Source: Phallusia fumigata
Taxonomy: Eukaryota > Chordata > Ascidiacea > Phlebobranchia > Ascidiidae
Assembly: GCA_008931825.1 (NCBI GenBank)
Contig: QXVZ01011104.1
Span: 1-29,455 of the forward strand
Reading direction: 5' to 3'
Length of the DNA stretch: 29,455 nucleotides
Within the stretch, counting starts at the first letter, position 1. Every line of letters starts with the position of its first letter. Shown here one piece after another: positions 20,308 through 29,455 of this stretch. The position numbers and the translations under genes were made by a program. The notes below the pieces were generated by a model. That model was given only the letters and a program-made list of their open reading frames with translations. It did not search any database and had not been told where the DNA came from.

Positions 20308-20414
20308 AACAAACCCGCCTCCCGCACCACGTGCAAGAGTTTGTGACGTCACAGTGGGCATTTCAACGTCACAGCGATGTAATATTTAATGGCGCAACGC
20401 CGCTGTTAAATCAG
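20308..20414 (+). promoter_or_regulatory. LamG2 promoter: module kept, TATA box lost
   Basis: The C-rich box, E-box CACGTG (20328-20333) and CRE TGACGTCA (20344-20351) match LamG1. Where LamG1 has TATATAAG, LamG2 reads TTAAATCAG (20406-20414), a poor TATA element. The surrounding bases are well conserved, so the change is local. Confidence 0.5.
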
Positions 20415-20518
20415 TTCCTCTCTAGCGAGGCTTTGATTAGTTAGTAACATACTTTGTTGAAACAACGAGCAAGTTCTCGAAGACACTGTGTGAATAAACG
20501 AAGCATTGTGACGCAACA

Positions 20519-23500
20519 ATGAATGAACGAATAGGATTTAGTTTTCTTTTGCTGCTTGGGTTTGTGTCTTTGGCAGGTAAGTTGTAATATTTTTTTTAAT
20601 TATTTGCATGGACGCAATTTCAAAAATAATTTGGGTATTTGCCTAGAAGCTTCAATTGCTATCCTTGTTGAACCTTACGAGCTTGCCTATGCTTATAGCA
20701 CTGGCTTTTAGGGAATTCTAAAAATTTGGTGTTTTTTGTGCTTCCTACCAACAAGTCTTCGCAAACGTCCAAATGTTTTGTAGCAAAATTAAAAACATGT
20801 TTAACTCTTTTAGCACCAGCCCCGGATGTGTACTGGAGTATGAACGAGCTGAATGCTGGAGTTTTGAAACCCGATATCCCGGCTGTAGACAACGGAACCT
20901 ATTCCGTCGACTTCTCAGGAACAAAGTACATTGGTGAGTTGACTCAAAATCCTTGCTGTGTTATTTTGTCGGCTGTGATTTTATTCAGTATAAAATAATT
21001 TTACCAAACTTGACGCCAATGAACGGGGCGCTGCCCTTCACATGCACTGGTGGCTGAACATGTTTTTTGTGCTGTGACGTTAAACTTTTTGGAACTATGA
21101 TGTTATTACGTGTTGTACTGTGACGTTTCTCAAAAACATTATGTTTTTTGGAACAACCTGCATTGTTCTGCATCCGAATGCAACAAGGACAAACTTGCTG
21201 ACGTAGAAATGCCTTTGTTCTATTTCGGTCTTTGACGTCACAAATGCCGCTCGCGCGCGCAGTTGATTGTGTGCAGGTTCTAGAATCGTCGGAAATTAAG
21301 GGGGGCGAAGGGCGGACCGCTGGTGGTTACGTGAAAAAATGCAGCGACCTAGGACAGCTACGTTAGTGTAGCGACTGACCTTCATTTATCGCTTACATTG
21401 CTGGTGCACATTGAACTACATTTGTTTAAAGAATCATAGGGGGTTTTATCTGAATTGGGCCCGCGCAACTTTGAATACTTCTGCTATTGCTCGATAGCGT
21501 CATAGAACTATGACGTCACAGTTTCACTTGTGTGGTGATTCTCTTTTTGTTGGTTTACGAGTCAAGTTGCTTTATACTTTTTTTTCCATCAAGGGACGGC
21601 CCCGGGTTTCTATGGCAACGGATTGAAGATTTTCGGCCAAGTTGTTTCATTTCCGAACGTTCGAAGCGCGAAGTTGTGCGTCATGGAGCCGTGGAACTGC
21701 GGCGGTGAGTTTAGCTGAGACCACACGGTCTCGGGTTCGAACCTGAACGTTTCACGACGATTATTGCTTTGTGCGTTTTCCTTGAAGCCTGTTTATAGAA
21801 CTCTAGTGACTATGACGAAGTATTGTAATTCTATAACCACCACAATACCTGGGCGGCCTAAAAATTATTTATACTGTGCTATGAGTGCACACAACAAACG
21901 AAAGCTTTGCGTCCCAAACTTATCGATTGTCTGATTCTGTTTACAGTTTTCTCATTCGTACAGCGGTTTAAATATTCACTCACCTAATCTGTCGCCCATG
22001 GCGTTCGGCCCATGAATAGAATAAAAAACCTGATCGGAATTCGGACTCGGGAGCGTAACGAGTTCGCACTCTGAAAAAAATCTGAACAGTCGGTTTCATC
22101 ACCCAAACCTCTATTCTAATTCTTCCCAACCGGGGATTCCCACCCATGACGAAATTTCACAAGTTAAGGGGGGATTTCCACTTTATAGTTCGGTTACTCA
22201 TGATAAGTGTGGTATTTCGTTTTGGTAGACCAGTGGTTCCAAACCTTTTAATGTTACTTTATATTACTTCTTGTCTAGTAGGGGAGCAATAAAAAATTCC
22301 AAATTTAGCAAAGGGGGGATGTATAAAAAAAGGTTGGGAACCACTGCCCTAATCATTATANCCCACCGGGGATTCCCACCCATGGCGAAATTTTACAAGG
22401 TAGGGGGGGGATTTCCACCTTTAAAGTTTATTCATAAAAGTGGGGTATTTCGATTTGGTAGACCAGTAGTTCCAAACCTATTTAGGTTATATTACTTTAT
22501 ATCACTTCTTGTCTAGTAGGGGAGGAATGAAAAGTTCCAAAAAACGCAAAGGGGGGATGTATCAAAAAAGGTTGAGAATCACTACCCTGATCATTATGGC
22601 TTTTTGTATTGCAGACACAGGGTTCAGTGTTGCTGGTTGGTTCGTCGTGCGATCCGCTGAGCTCTTTGACTGTCTGATGTCGACATCGGTCTTCTGTGGT
22701 CCCTCGCTTGCCGGAATGTTCCTTCGCTCCCTAAACAACAAGTTGCAAGCCGCAGTTTATCTCACCACCGGTAAATTTAAACAGTAAAAAGTTGCTATTT
22801 TCCTCCTATTTTTCACAATCGATTTAAAATTCACAAGGTTACAGGTTTAATCCCCATCAAAAATTGATTTCTGGTATTTACTAAAAAATGTCTTCTTTAC
22901 ACTAAAAATTATCGGTTATAGTTCTGCGTTGCAGCAGACTTCAAGTAAAACTGATTTGAGTCTTCTTTTCGCGTGGTCAAACATTCGAACAAAGATTTTT
23001 TGATGTTTCCAGGTGAATTATATACGGCGTCCTCTCCTACATTGATCGCAGATGAATGGACACATGTTGGCGTGACATGGAGTGGAAGTGGCGGAATAGA
23101 GGTATGCGAAGTACTTTGCATGATGCCACTTTGTATTCCTAAAATAAATAAACCTAAAATACATATGCATTCGTATTTGATAAAACTTAGCAAACTGTAA
23201 TCGGCTGCTAAAAACGGAACCGGTTCTTATAAAAACGTTTAAAATTTGGTAATGCTTTTTAATTACACAACTTCCCTTAATATGAAATACTGAAGAAATT
23301 ACTTTCGTTGTGTTAGATTTACATCAATGGGAGTGCAGCAATCTACACCGAACAGCCTGCCGTTACCACCAGATTCGCTCAAATTGCACTCCCCAACCTG
23401 CAAATCGGTTACCAGTCATCTTCCTCAACTCTGGTTGTGGATGATCTGAAGATCTGGAACCACGCGCTTTCACCAGAGCAAATGTTTGAAGCTTTACCCC

Positions 23501-24711
23501 AAGGACCCGGACCAGTGACCACGTCAACAACAACCATCCAACCATCTTCGACGACAAGCCATACGACCACTTTGAAACCACCATCTACGATCACTTTGAA
23601 ACCACCATTTACGACCACTTTGAAACCACCATCAGCGACTAAACCAGTTACGACCAGTGACGAAACAGTTACGACTACTTTGAAACCACCATCTACGACC
23701 ACTTTGAAACCACAATCAGCGACTAAACCAGTTACGACCAGTGACGAAACAGTTACGACCACTTTGAAACCACCATCTACGACCACTTTGAAACCACCAT
23801 CTGCGACTAAACCAGTTACGACCAGTGGCGAAACAGTTACGACAACTTGGAAACCACCATCTACGACCACTTTGAAACCACCATCTGCGACTAAACCAGT
23901 TATGACCAGTTCCGAAACAGTTACAACCAATGAAGAACCACCATCTACGACCACTTTTAAACCACCATCTGCGACTAAACCAGTTACGACCAGTGACGAA
24001 ACAATTACAACCACTTTGAAACCACCATCTACGACTAAACCAGTTATGACCAGTTCCGAAACAGTTACGACCTATGAAGAACCAACCACTTCAACCGATC
24101 AAAGTCAAGGTGTGCGACAGCAAAAATAGCAAAATGTTTATCCAGTTAAAAAGTTTGTTTTACCGAAAGCGCGCATGGTTAAGGTTTACATCATCGCTTC
24201 ATTCGGCAACTGTTTCTCTTTATTAAGAATTTTATGATTGAATTAAATTATTAATTCTCCAATTCATTTACTACTCTGCGTCAACAACAGTTGTTTTTTA
24301 TTAGTCACAGAAGTTACCAAGAAACCTGTCAACCCCAATAAGGGGAATTGGGGTGAGTCCAAAACATTCTCCTAAAATTTATAACTTTTAACTGCTTGGC
24401 AAACTGTGTTTAGAATAATCCCATACTGACCGGATACCTAAAGCCTAATTTTGTTACCTGTTACAAATTTAAACAAATTATCCAACCAAATTTTTGATGG
24501 CATTCATGCAACTTTCATATGACAAATTTCGATTTTCCTCAATGACTGAACTTTTACTTTTCAACAAAGAACGTCATCACAAAGGTTCGTGACGTAACAC
24601 GTGACTTTGTTTTTTTTCGCAGGATGGAGGAAGTGGATCGTCATCGGAATTGGCATCGTCGTGATCCTCTTCGTTCTCCTGCTCTCCTTTCTCTTCTGCA
24701 GGAGGAATTAG
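20519..24711 (+). CDS. LamG2: LamG-like domain, long repetitive Thr/Pro stalk, single-pass membrane protein with truncated tail (485 aa, 8 exons)
   Basis: Exons 20519-20576, 20814-20933, 21594-21704, 22615-22770, 23013-23101, 23317-24109, 24311-24352 and 24623-24711. Phases are as in LamG1 and seven of eight internal junctions are in identical positions; exon lengths are equal except exons 6 and 8. Signal peptide 1-19, LamG-3-like domain ~22-244 with the same cysteines, stalk ~245-456 built of 28-residue repeats, membrane helix ~461-481, then only CRRN. The stop (24709-24711) replaces a Glu codon of LamG1, and the former tail follows as untranslated sequence. The NFT glycosylation site of LamG1 is NG/VDFS here. 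The protein is presumably displayed at the cell surface with almost no cytoplasmic part. A single N (22361) lies in intron 3. Function unknown. Confidence 0.87.
21709..21743 (+). repeat. tRNA-like SINE remnant in LamG2 intron 3
   Basis: Same A-box-like and B-box (gggttcgaacc) remnant as 14849-14883, directly after the exon 3 donor. Confidence 0.4.
22125..22603. repeat. Direct repeat of about 235 bases around N 22361 with hAT-type MITE ends
   Basis: 22125-22360 and 22362-22603 align along their length but with many substitutions and small indels. Each contains a short element with inverted ends: CAGTGGTTCCAAACC ... GGTTGGGAACCACTG at 22231-22346, and a degraded version at about 22470-22585. 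LamG1 intron 3 has a shorter remnant (cagtggtacccaacc at 15241). The N suggests a contig overlap, but divergence is higher than at the other joins. Confidence 0.55.
22361..22361. other. Assembly join (single N) in LamG2 intron 3
   Basis: Single N between the two copies of the direct repeat. It does not affect an exon. Confidence 0.85.
23563..24087 (+). repeat. Coding minisatellite, 84-base unit, about 5-6 copies (LamG2 stalk)
   Basis: Encodes repeated 28-residue units of the form TLKPPSTTTLKPPSATKP followed by VTTSDETVTT. Internal units differ by few substitutions (D/G/S before ET; one TWK, one NEE variant), and the last is shortened. The region is rich in Thr and Pro and has no cysteine, as expected for an O-glycosylated stalk. 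The opposite strand is also open here, which is a by-product of the repeat. Confidence 0.85.
24110..24129 (+). other. Read-through tail at LamG2 exon 6 donor
   Basis: Without splicing at CAAG|gtgtgc the frame adds GVRQQK and stops at 24127-24129, parallel to LamG1 (16485-16504). It would give a secreted LamG-plus-stalk form. Confidence 0.3.
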
Positions 24712-24790
24712 TTTCAACCGCTTGCTATGCATGTCGTCAGAACCACAACTACCGCCGCTACGTCATCAGCCTGTTACCGACATTCCGTGA
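24712..24790 (+). pseudogene. Relic of the LamG2 cytoplasmic tail
   Basis: After the new stop the sequence still aligns codon by codon with the LamG1 tail (TTTCAACCG, ATGCATG, AGAACCACAACTACC, ACGTCATCAGCC). A two-base deletion then shifts the frame just before the old stop (cattccgtga). The tail was therefore present in the common ancestor and is now non-coding 3' UTR. Confidence 0.75.
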
Positions 24791-24942
24791 AGTCGGATGA
24801 GCTCAGCTGAAAATCTCCGTTGTACAAATTTATTTGTTGTGACTTTTTTTCAGAAAGGTGGATTTTTCGCTCTTTTTTAAAATCTGGTTGCAGCTGACAA
24901 TGATATTTATAGTTGGAATTACTCTCACATGTTGCCTTAATC

Positions 24943-25010
24943 GGTTTAGCTGATTTGATGAAGCGCCGACCCCAAGTATATCCTGTGGTCGCCGGTTCGA
25001 AACCCACCGC
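24943..25010 (+). mobile_element. tRNA-derived element head
   Basis: About 68 bases resembling a whole tRNA: A-box-like tagctgatttgatg, a possible anticodon arm with flanking cgacc/ggtcg, and B box ggttcgaaacc. It is unlikely to be a working tRNA, because acceptor-stem pairing is not evident and the sequence is inserted where LamG1 has the MITE at 17320. Confidence 0.45.
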
Positions 25011-26547
25011 AAGCTCGTTTTTTTGCCTTCCCCCGCTTCCATACGATTTTTCTACTGATACTTTTGTACTGCTAACTGCAATGTAATTGTTCTTGCAATC
25101 TCGTCTTTGACATTCGTACTTTCAGTGGGATCGTTTTTTTATTTTTTACTTTATTTTTGTAGATTTTCTCTCGCATCTTGTCATCGGCACCTTTTCAATG
25201 TATAAAGCGTTGTATTTTTTCTCTGTTTTTATATTTTGCTTCGCTGAGTTAAACACGCGATCCGCCTTTTTGGCCCCTTGGTAGATTTTTTCTCACATCT
25301 CATATCAAAAAACTGTTGGGTGACCTTTTCAAATGGTATTTATCATAGTTTATTTGTGTTGTCTGTCATAATATTTTCGAATAGGCATATAACGCCCTAA
25401 TAAGCACGTGTGCCGTCCTTTTCACTTTTTCTGACTTTGCAACTGAACTTCACAGATTTAAACCTGTTTTTTGTTTTTGTTATTTCAATTGAAAGCAGAT
25501 ATATTTTGTACAAGTTGTTCAGATTGGTTCCAGTCAATGTTACAAAACAATTTCAAATATTCGCAATATTTTTCCTTCATGTGCTTTGTGAATTCCTTCT
25601 GGCAAATCAAAAGAGGAGAAAAACGCTTTATATAAGTAATATCCCAAAATCACATTGCTATTTACTTTTCACTGTCTTAACTTATTATTATGTGGTGGTT
25701 TGAACGTTGCGAAAAAAATGTTTTTAGTGAATTTGTTGTATCGCCGGGACCAAACGTATTTATTTAACTAACAAACTTAAGGTAAAATTGGGGCTATAAT
25801 ACTGTGGTTTGTGAGTGTCTATGTGTAGCTTTAAAACAACGGCAATAATTTTTCTTTAAATGCAAACAGTTTTTGTTCGATATTTAAGATGTTTAAGCGG
25901 TTTTGTAAAAATGTAATAAAAACTCACCCCAAAAACCCTTGCACTATTTTCTGATATGTCTCAGTTGTTTTTCAGGTATAAGACTCAAGTTGAGTTTAAG
26001 TCATTCTGTTCAGTTAAGTTTAAATAGAAATCTATCAGTTTAAAGTAATTTTTGCAGCATTTGTATTGGTTCTCTTTATGATTTGCATGCAAAAGACAAA
26101 CTAAACAAGTCAGACAAGTTACTAGTAATTAGAATTTGACGAGCTGGCAGTGTTACTGATTTGTTTTCGTTGCGTGTTGACGTCTTTAAAATCCTTGTAC
26201 CACAAGCAAGCAAGCTTTGCCGCAAGAAAACTAATTCACACATTTTGCTAAGATTGAAAGCCACGAAATGATTTTTCCCAGCCCAACTGCACGCTGTGAA
26301 ACAGAGATAGCAAGATCGATCGAACAACAGAAAAAGAAAAAAGGGAATTACTCCCGTCATTTGGTTTGGGCGTTTTTCCTGGGGCAAATTGCTTTGCGCG
26401 CGCGAGGAGGTGTCTGCGTTTCAATCAAAGTTTGTCAGTTTAAGAGCTGGGAAAGTTCTAACCGGATTAATTTGTTTTCGTGTCAGTCTGGCCAAACGCA
26501 TCAGGCAAATACTTTTTTTGTTGGCTAGTTTTGTTGTTTAGTTAAAG

Positions 26548-26770
26548 CAGTGGTTCTCAGCGAAACAATTATGTTTTTGCAAGGGAGGGATTTTGTTTAA
26601 AATGTACTTTTAAAATGAAAAATGTTGTCAATTGTAAGAGCTTTGTTTCTCTTCTATAAATATACTGAAATAAACATACAACTTATACGAACTAATTTTC
26701 CGGTGGAGGGATTTCAGCTTTGAATATTGATCAAATGGAAATATTGAGAACAAAATATTGAGAAGCAGTG
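26548..26770. mobile_element. hAT-type MITE, degraded (unit 2)
   Basis: Left end CAGTGGTTCTCAGCG and right end ATTGAGAAGCAGTG, the ortholog of 18892-19111. Confidence 0.5.
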
Positions 26771-26983
26771 GGTTAGTGAAAAAAGTAGCCAGACGCAATG
26801 GACTCGGTTGCCGCAGACCGATATTAGCTGCATTTGGAAGGAAGCAAGAAAAAGTGAAGGTTTCTTTATTTCCTTTCGCAGAATCGTGTGTACTGAAAGA
26901 ATCGGCTACACTGTAATTCCCAAGCGATTTATGACTGTTGAGGCGCTTTTTAGTTTTACATGGTTTGGGATTTTGTTTTATCC

Positions 26984-27779
26984 CAGTATTTCTCAAACTT
27001 TTTTTCGATGCGACGCCTTTGAAAAAGTTGGTCGACGCACCAGCGATAAGAATTTAATTAAAAACGCCTGTTATCATTGTTGTATTTTTTTATACAAAAC
27101 AGGTTAGTTACGTGACGGAATTGTTGTGCGACCAACTCATCTTTCATTTTAAACCACTGGAACGCTGTGGAAAAAACAAACGCAATTTCAGCCTATTTAA
27201 TACGCAAGCAAGTCCACGTAACAGTCTAAATCAATTAGTGGATCAATTAAAAATAAAGCACAAAGCAACAAGCTAAAATATTGGACATGCAGGATTCCTA
27301 GGAATGAATTTTTTGGTAAGTGCAGTTATTTTTGAAAATTACTGACAGCATATTTTCAGCCATATAGGCCAGGTACCACAGGGAAATTCGGAAAAATTTT
27401 TCAGGAAAACACAAAATCCATTTCAAACCTCAAGTTTTTTTTTAAACAAGGAATAAACGAAACCAAAGCGCGAAAAATGATTTTTGGACCATACTGTGTT
27501 TGGACTTTCACAGTGATAGAAGAAAAACCCTCAAAATATTTTTTAAGTTTTGAAACTTTTTAGAGCGATATTATCTGTCTTTAGCTAGCAGTTTTAATGA
27601 TGCATAAAGCACATACAAAATAAACGGTAATATTTAGCTAAATAAATAAAACCACTGATCTCAAAAAAACTTTTTTTTTTGCAAACAGAAAATTTGTTGC
27701 TTATTTCCTGCATAAAAATTTCACTTGCAAAAAATCCCGCAAGGGAATTTCCCGTGCTGTACCATTCACTGCAGCAAGG
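26984..27779. other. Interval with hAT-like terminus and LamG-C 3' flank
   Basis: Begins cagtatttctcaaactttttttcgatgcgacgcc, a hAT-type end, right after homology with unit 1 is lost. The remainder is AT-rich and non-coding, and serves as the 3' flank (minus strand) of LamG-C. No polyadenylation signal was located with confidence. Confidence 0.4.
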
Positions 27780-29288
27780 TCAAGTTTGAAATTGCTCTTC
27801 GCACTTTCTCGTGTCTCCGGAAGGATGAACTTGGAGCAGTTGAACGTCAAGTTCACCGTCACAGTTTTGTTCCTGTGTTGGTTGCAACTGGTCGCGTCGT
27901 TTGAAACAGCATTTGATGACAAGGTGTATTGTGACGATGACAATTACGACACCCAGTACAACAAGTATCCAGAACAGCGGATCTGTGGAGAATTAAAGGG
28001 GGAATTATAGGTAAGAAAGTATGAATGAAGGTTTTTTTGGCAAAATTTTGTTTCGATTTGCACAAAGGTGCATAAACGGCTATATAGTATTTTGCCGTTT
28101 TTTTGCTATTTTCTTTGTGACTGAAATTTCAACTTTGGCGGAAGGATTGGCATTTTTACCACTTGCGCTCAAATAGTTTGCGCAATTTAAACCAGTTTAT
28201 TTTACTTTTTTCTACNTTCGGCTTCCGTGCAGTTAGAATAGAGCTGCAAAAAAGGAAATATGTAACTAAATTACTGGGGTTAAATTATATAAACGCCTGC
28301 GTAATCTAGTCCAGGGGTTTCTAGCCGTACTGATTTTCCGCTTACAATTCCGTTCCCTTTGCTGTTCATGGTGTTGGTAAAACTTGCGAATGCAGGCTAT
28401 TTTAATTAGATTATCTCCTTATTGAGCTATGGGTTATTCCCAGCGAAAGTATCTGGTTACAGTCTCTGGTTACAACCGCCTTGAATTCTGAGTTTCGTTA
28501 TTTCTATTTTCGCTGTTGCTTGTTTTGTGTTTCACTGAGATAAAAACATGGGCGGCACCTCCGAAATCCAATTAGATCCCTTCTATTCAGTGTAAAACGA
28601 AACTGAAATGAGGTAGATTGAAATAAACAACGGCAAATTACCTCGATTCCGTGTGTCAAGTTCCAGGTCAGACTCAGATAAACCCAACGCCTCCGTTCGA
28701 TGTGACACGAGGCTGTGTAAATTGTTCCTACAACAAAAAGTGTGACTGGTTAAGAGCCACATGAAAGCACAGCTAACATTTTTACGACAGCCTGACAAGC
28801 CCAAGTGTCTATAAAGAAATACAATTGATATTATGCAGAATTAGTATGTCTATAAGCTTAAAACCGTTCAGCGCGTTCAACCGGCCTCATCAAGCCTCAT
28901 AACGTTTCAACGTTGCGCAGCTATTTCAGGCTTAGTGATTGTTTTAGTGCAATTATGTCGCTATGAGTTCTTCTAACCAAGCGGAATAAACCCGAATCAA
29001 ATGTAGTAACTTACAGGCAATCTTGATTTAAGCAAGTGACTCTTTTGTAGTTCATTGCGATACAAAATCGTTTTGTTCTATCGCGATTCGAATCGTGTAC
29101 CACGTTGATCAACTCACCGTTGGTGAATCTCACAATGGAGCGAACTTCGTCTTTGGCCCCCGCATTTTGGTAGAGGGAAACCCCGGGATCGGAGGGTGAA
29201 CATCCGAGGGACGACGTGAAAATACAGTTGATCTCATCCGATCCAGAGTTGTCGATTCTTAACCACATTCCCAAGCTTAAACCGGTGT
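27780..29288 (-). CDS. LamG-C: third LamG receptor, minus strand, partial (exons 4, 5, start of 6, and last)
   Basis: Exon 4: 29288-29118 (DTGLSLGMWLRIDN, two cysteines at the same places as in LamG1). Exon 5: 28727-28642 (IYTASCH, RRRWVYLSLTWNLTHGIE). Exon 6 start: 28243-28217 (LYSNCTEAE), cut by the N at 28216. Last exon: 27982-27780, beginning after ctccacag and encoding one membrane helix (FWILVVLGVVIVIVTIHLV), then KCCFKRR and a ~43-residue tail. Phases (1,1,0 and 1 into the last exon) match LamG1 exactly, which supports the assignment. The last exon has no ATG and is easily missed. Exons 1-3 lie beyond the right edge; the rest of exon 6 (end of LamG domain, stalk) and exon 7 are missing in the gap. 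Overall a divergent paralog of LamG1/2 in opposite orientation, with NLT and NCT glycosylation sites and a possible palmitoylated CC next to the membrane. Confidence 0.8.
28216..28216. other. Assembly join (single N) inside LamG-C exon 6
   Basis: The 28217-28647 side matches 19885-20280 continuously, while the sequence left of the N does not continue exon 6. Unlike the other Ns there is no flanking repeat, so sequence of unknown length is missing here. Confidence 0.75.
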
Positions 29289-29455
29289 CTAAAAAAATAA
29301 AAAGTGATAAAGCACTACTAATCATTAAAGGCATGAACTTAAATGCCATTGAACTAAAGTAAAATGTCAACTTTTTACTTCTGCTTACGTTGAAAGAGTG
29401 AATTAACATAGTAATCGCATTACGGTAATTCAAATTCTAAATTCTGTTCTGTGCA
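29289..29455 (-). other. LamG-C intron 3 (partial)
   Basis: Acceptor tttttttag lies just above exon 4 (29289-29297). No exon 3 is visible before the window ends. Confidence 0.6.

Larger units (their letters stand above)
24791..26983. other. LamG2 downstream region
   Basis: Non-coding; matches the LamG1 downstream region to about 26960 with many substitutions. It contains the tRNA-derived element at 24943-25010 and the MITE at 26548-26770. Frames at 25410-25703 and 17754-18086 are homologous positions that do not share a conserved reading frame. Confidence 0.5.
20281..28647. repeat. Tandem duplication, unit 2 (LamG2 plus LamG-C 3' part)
   Basis: Counterpart of 13212-20280. It ends where the 28642-28647 bases (start of LamG-C exon 5 on this side) stop matching 20276-20280. 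It is longer than unit 1 mainly through the LamG2 stalk minisatellite, intron 3 repeats and the LamG-C terminal exon region at 26.96-28.2 kb that unit 1 lacks. Confidence 0.8.

Noticed and set aside
22271-22787. Plus-strand frames starting MSSRG in LamG2 intron 3
   Set aside because: They arise from the two copies of a MITE-like repeat and only run into exon 4 by chance.
23409-24014. Long minus-strand Val-rich frame opposite the LamG2 stalk (and 16159-16449 opposite LamG1)
   Set aside because: By-product of the Thr/Pro coding repeat on the plus strand, with no splice or start context.
24943-25010. Functional tRNA gene
   Set aside because: It has A- and B-box-like sequences, but acceptor-stem pairing and a clear anticodon loop are not evident.
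27701-27943. Minus-strand frame with slight similarity to the end of a LamG domain
   Set aside because: It is in a different frame from the membrane exon over the same bases, and the real LamG-C exon 6 start was found at 28217-28243.
27786-28010. Plus-strand frame with a convincing signal peptide followed by an acidic, Cys-containing segment
   Set aside because: It is the antisense of the LamG-C membrane exon, which fits by phase, acceptor and position. The plus frame ends in TAG exactly at the putative donor and has no partner exons.
19723-28727. LamG-C splicing from exon 5 over LamG2 to the C' exon 6
   Set aside because: C' exon 6 lacks one base and would be out of phase, and LamG-C has its own exon 6 start at 28217-28243.
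1-29455. CRISPR array, bacterial operon features or viral genes
   Set aside because: No regularly spaced repeats other than the coding minisatellites, and all supported genes are spliced or animal-type.

Overview
Eukaryotic, AT-rich genomic DNA with short GT-AG introns. Gene content (a SLC35A nucleotide-sugar transporter, a TRPV channel, a small cluster of LamG receptors), the intron style and partly merged haplotypes all suggest a highly heterozygous marine invertebrate chordate, most likely an ascidian such as Ciona. The organism is an inference; no diagnostic marker is present. The window is a scaffold of several contigs. Every N (4281, 10184-10250, 13398, 22361, 28216) is a join, and at the first four the sequence before the gap is repeated after it.

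Left part (1-8.4 kb, all genes on the minus strand). Four coding exons of an SLC35A3-like Golgi nucleotide-sugar transporter lie at 402-2217; its C-terminal exons are beyond the left edge. A TRPV channel follows. The complete 841-codon TRPV frame is 5783-8308 and has no introns. Contig overlap causes the first SLC35A exon and the TRPV 3' half to appear twice (1968-4280 and 4282-6646).

Middle (8.4-13.2 kb). Mostly non-coding: a second overlap duplication around the 67-base gap, one dispersed-repeat motif, an NRF1-type palindrome and only doubtful small frames.

Right part (13.2-29.5 kb). A cluster of cell-surface proteins, each with a signal peptide, a LamG/ConA-like jelly-roll domain, a Thr/Ser/Pro stalk, one transmembrane helix and a short tail. 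LamG1 (+, 8 exons, 391 aa) and LamG2 (+, 8 exons, 485 aa) are tandem duplicates in units of about 7.1 and 8.4 kb. A third member, LamG-C, is on the minus strand, tail-to-tail with LamG2. Its exons 4, 5, the start of 6 and the last (transmembrane) exon are visible; the rest of exon 6 and exon 7 fall in the gap at 28216, and exons 1-3 are beyond the right edge. A broken copy of LamG-C (C') lies between LamG1 and LamG2. It was created when the tandem duplication broke inside LamG-C exon 5. LamG1 and LamG2 differ mostly in the stalk (different coding minisatellites), in the cytoplasmic tail (LamG2 truncated by a stop) and in the promoter (TATA box lost in LamG2). I cannot assign this family a known name. 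A role in recognition or adhesion is inferred from architecture only.
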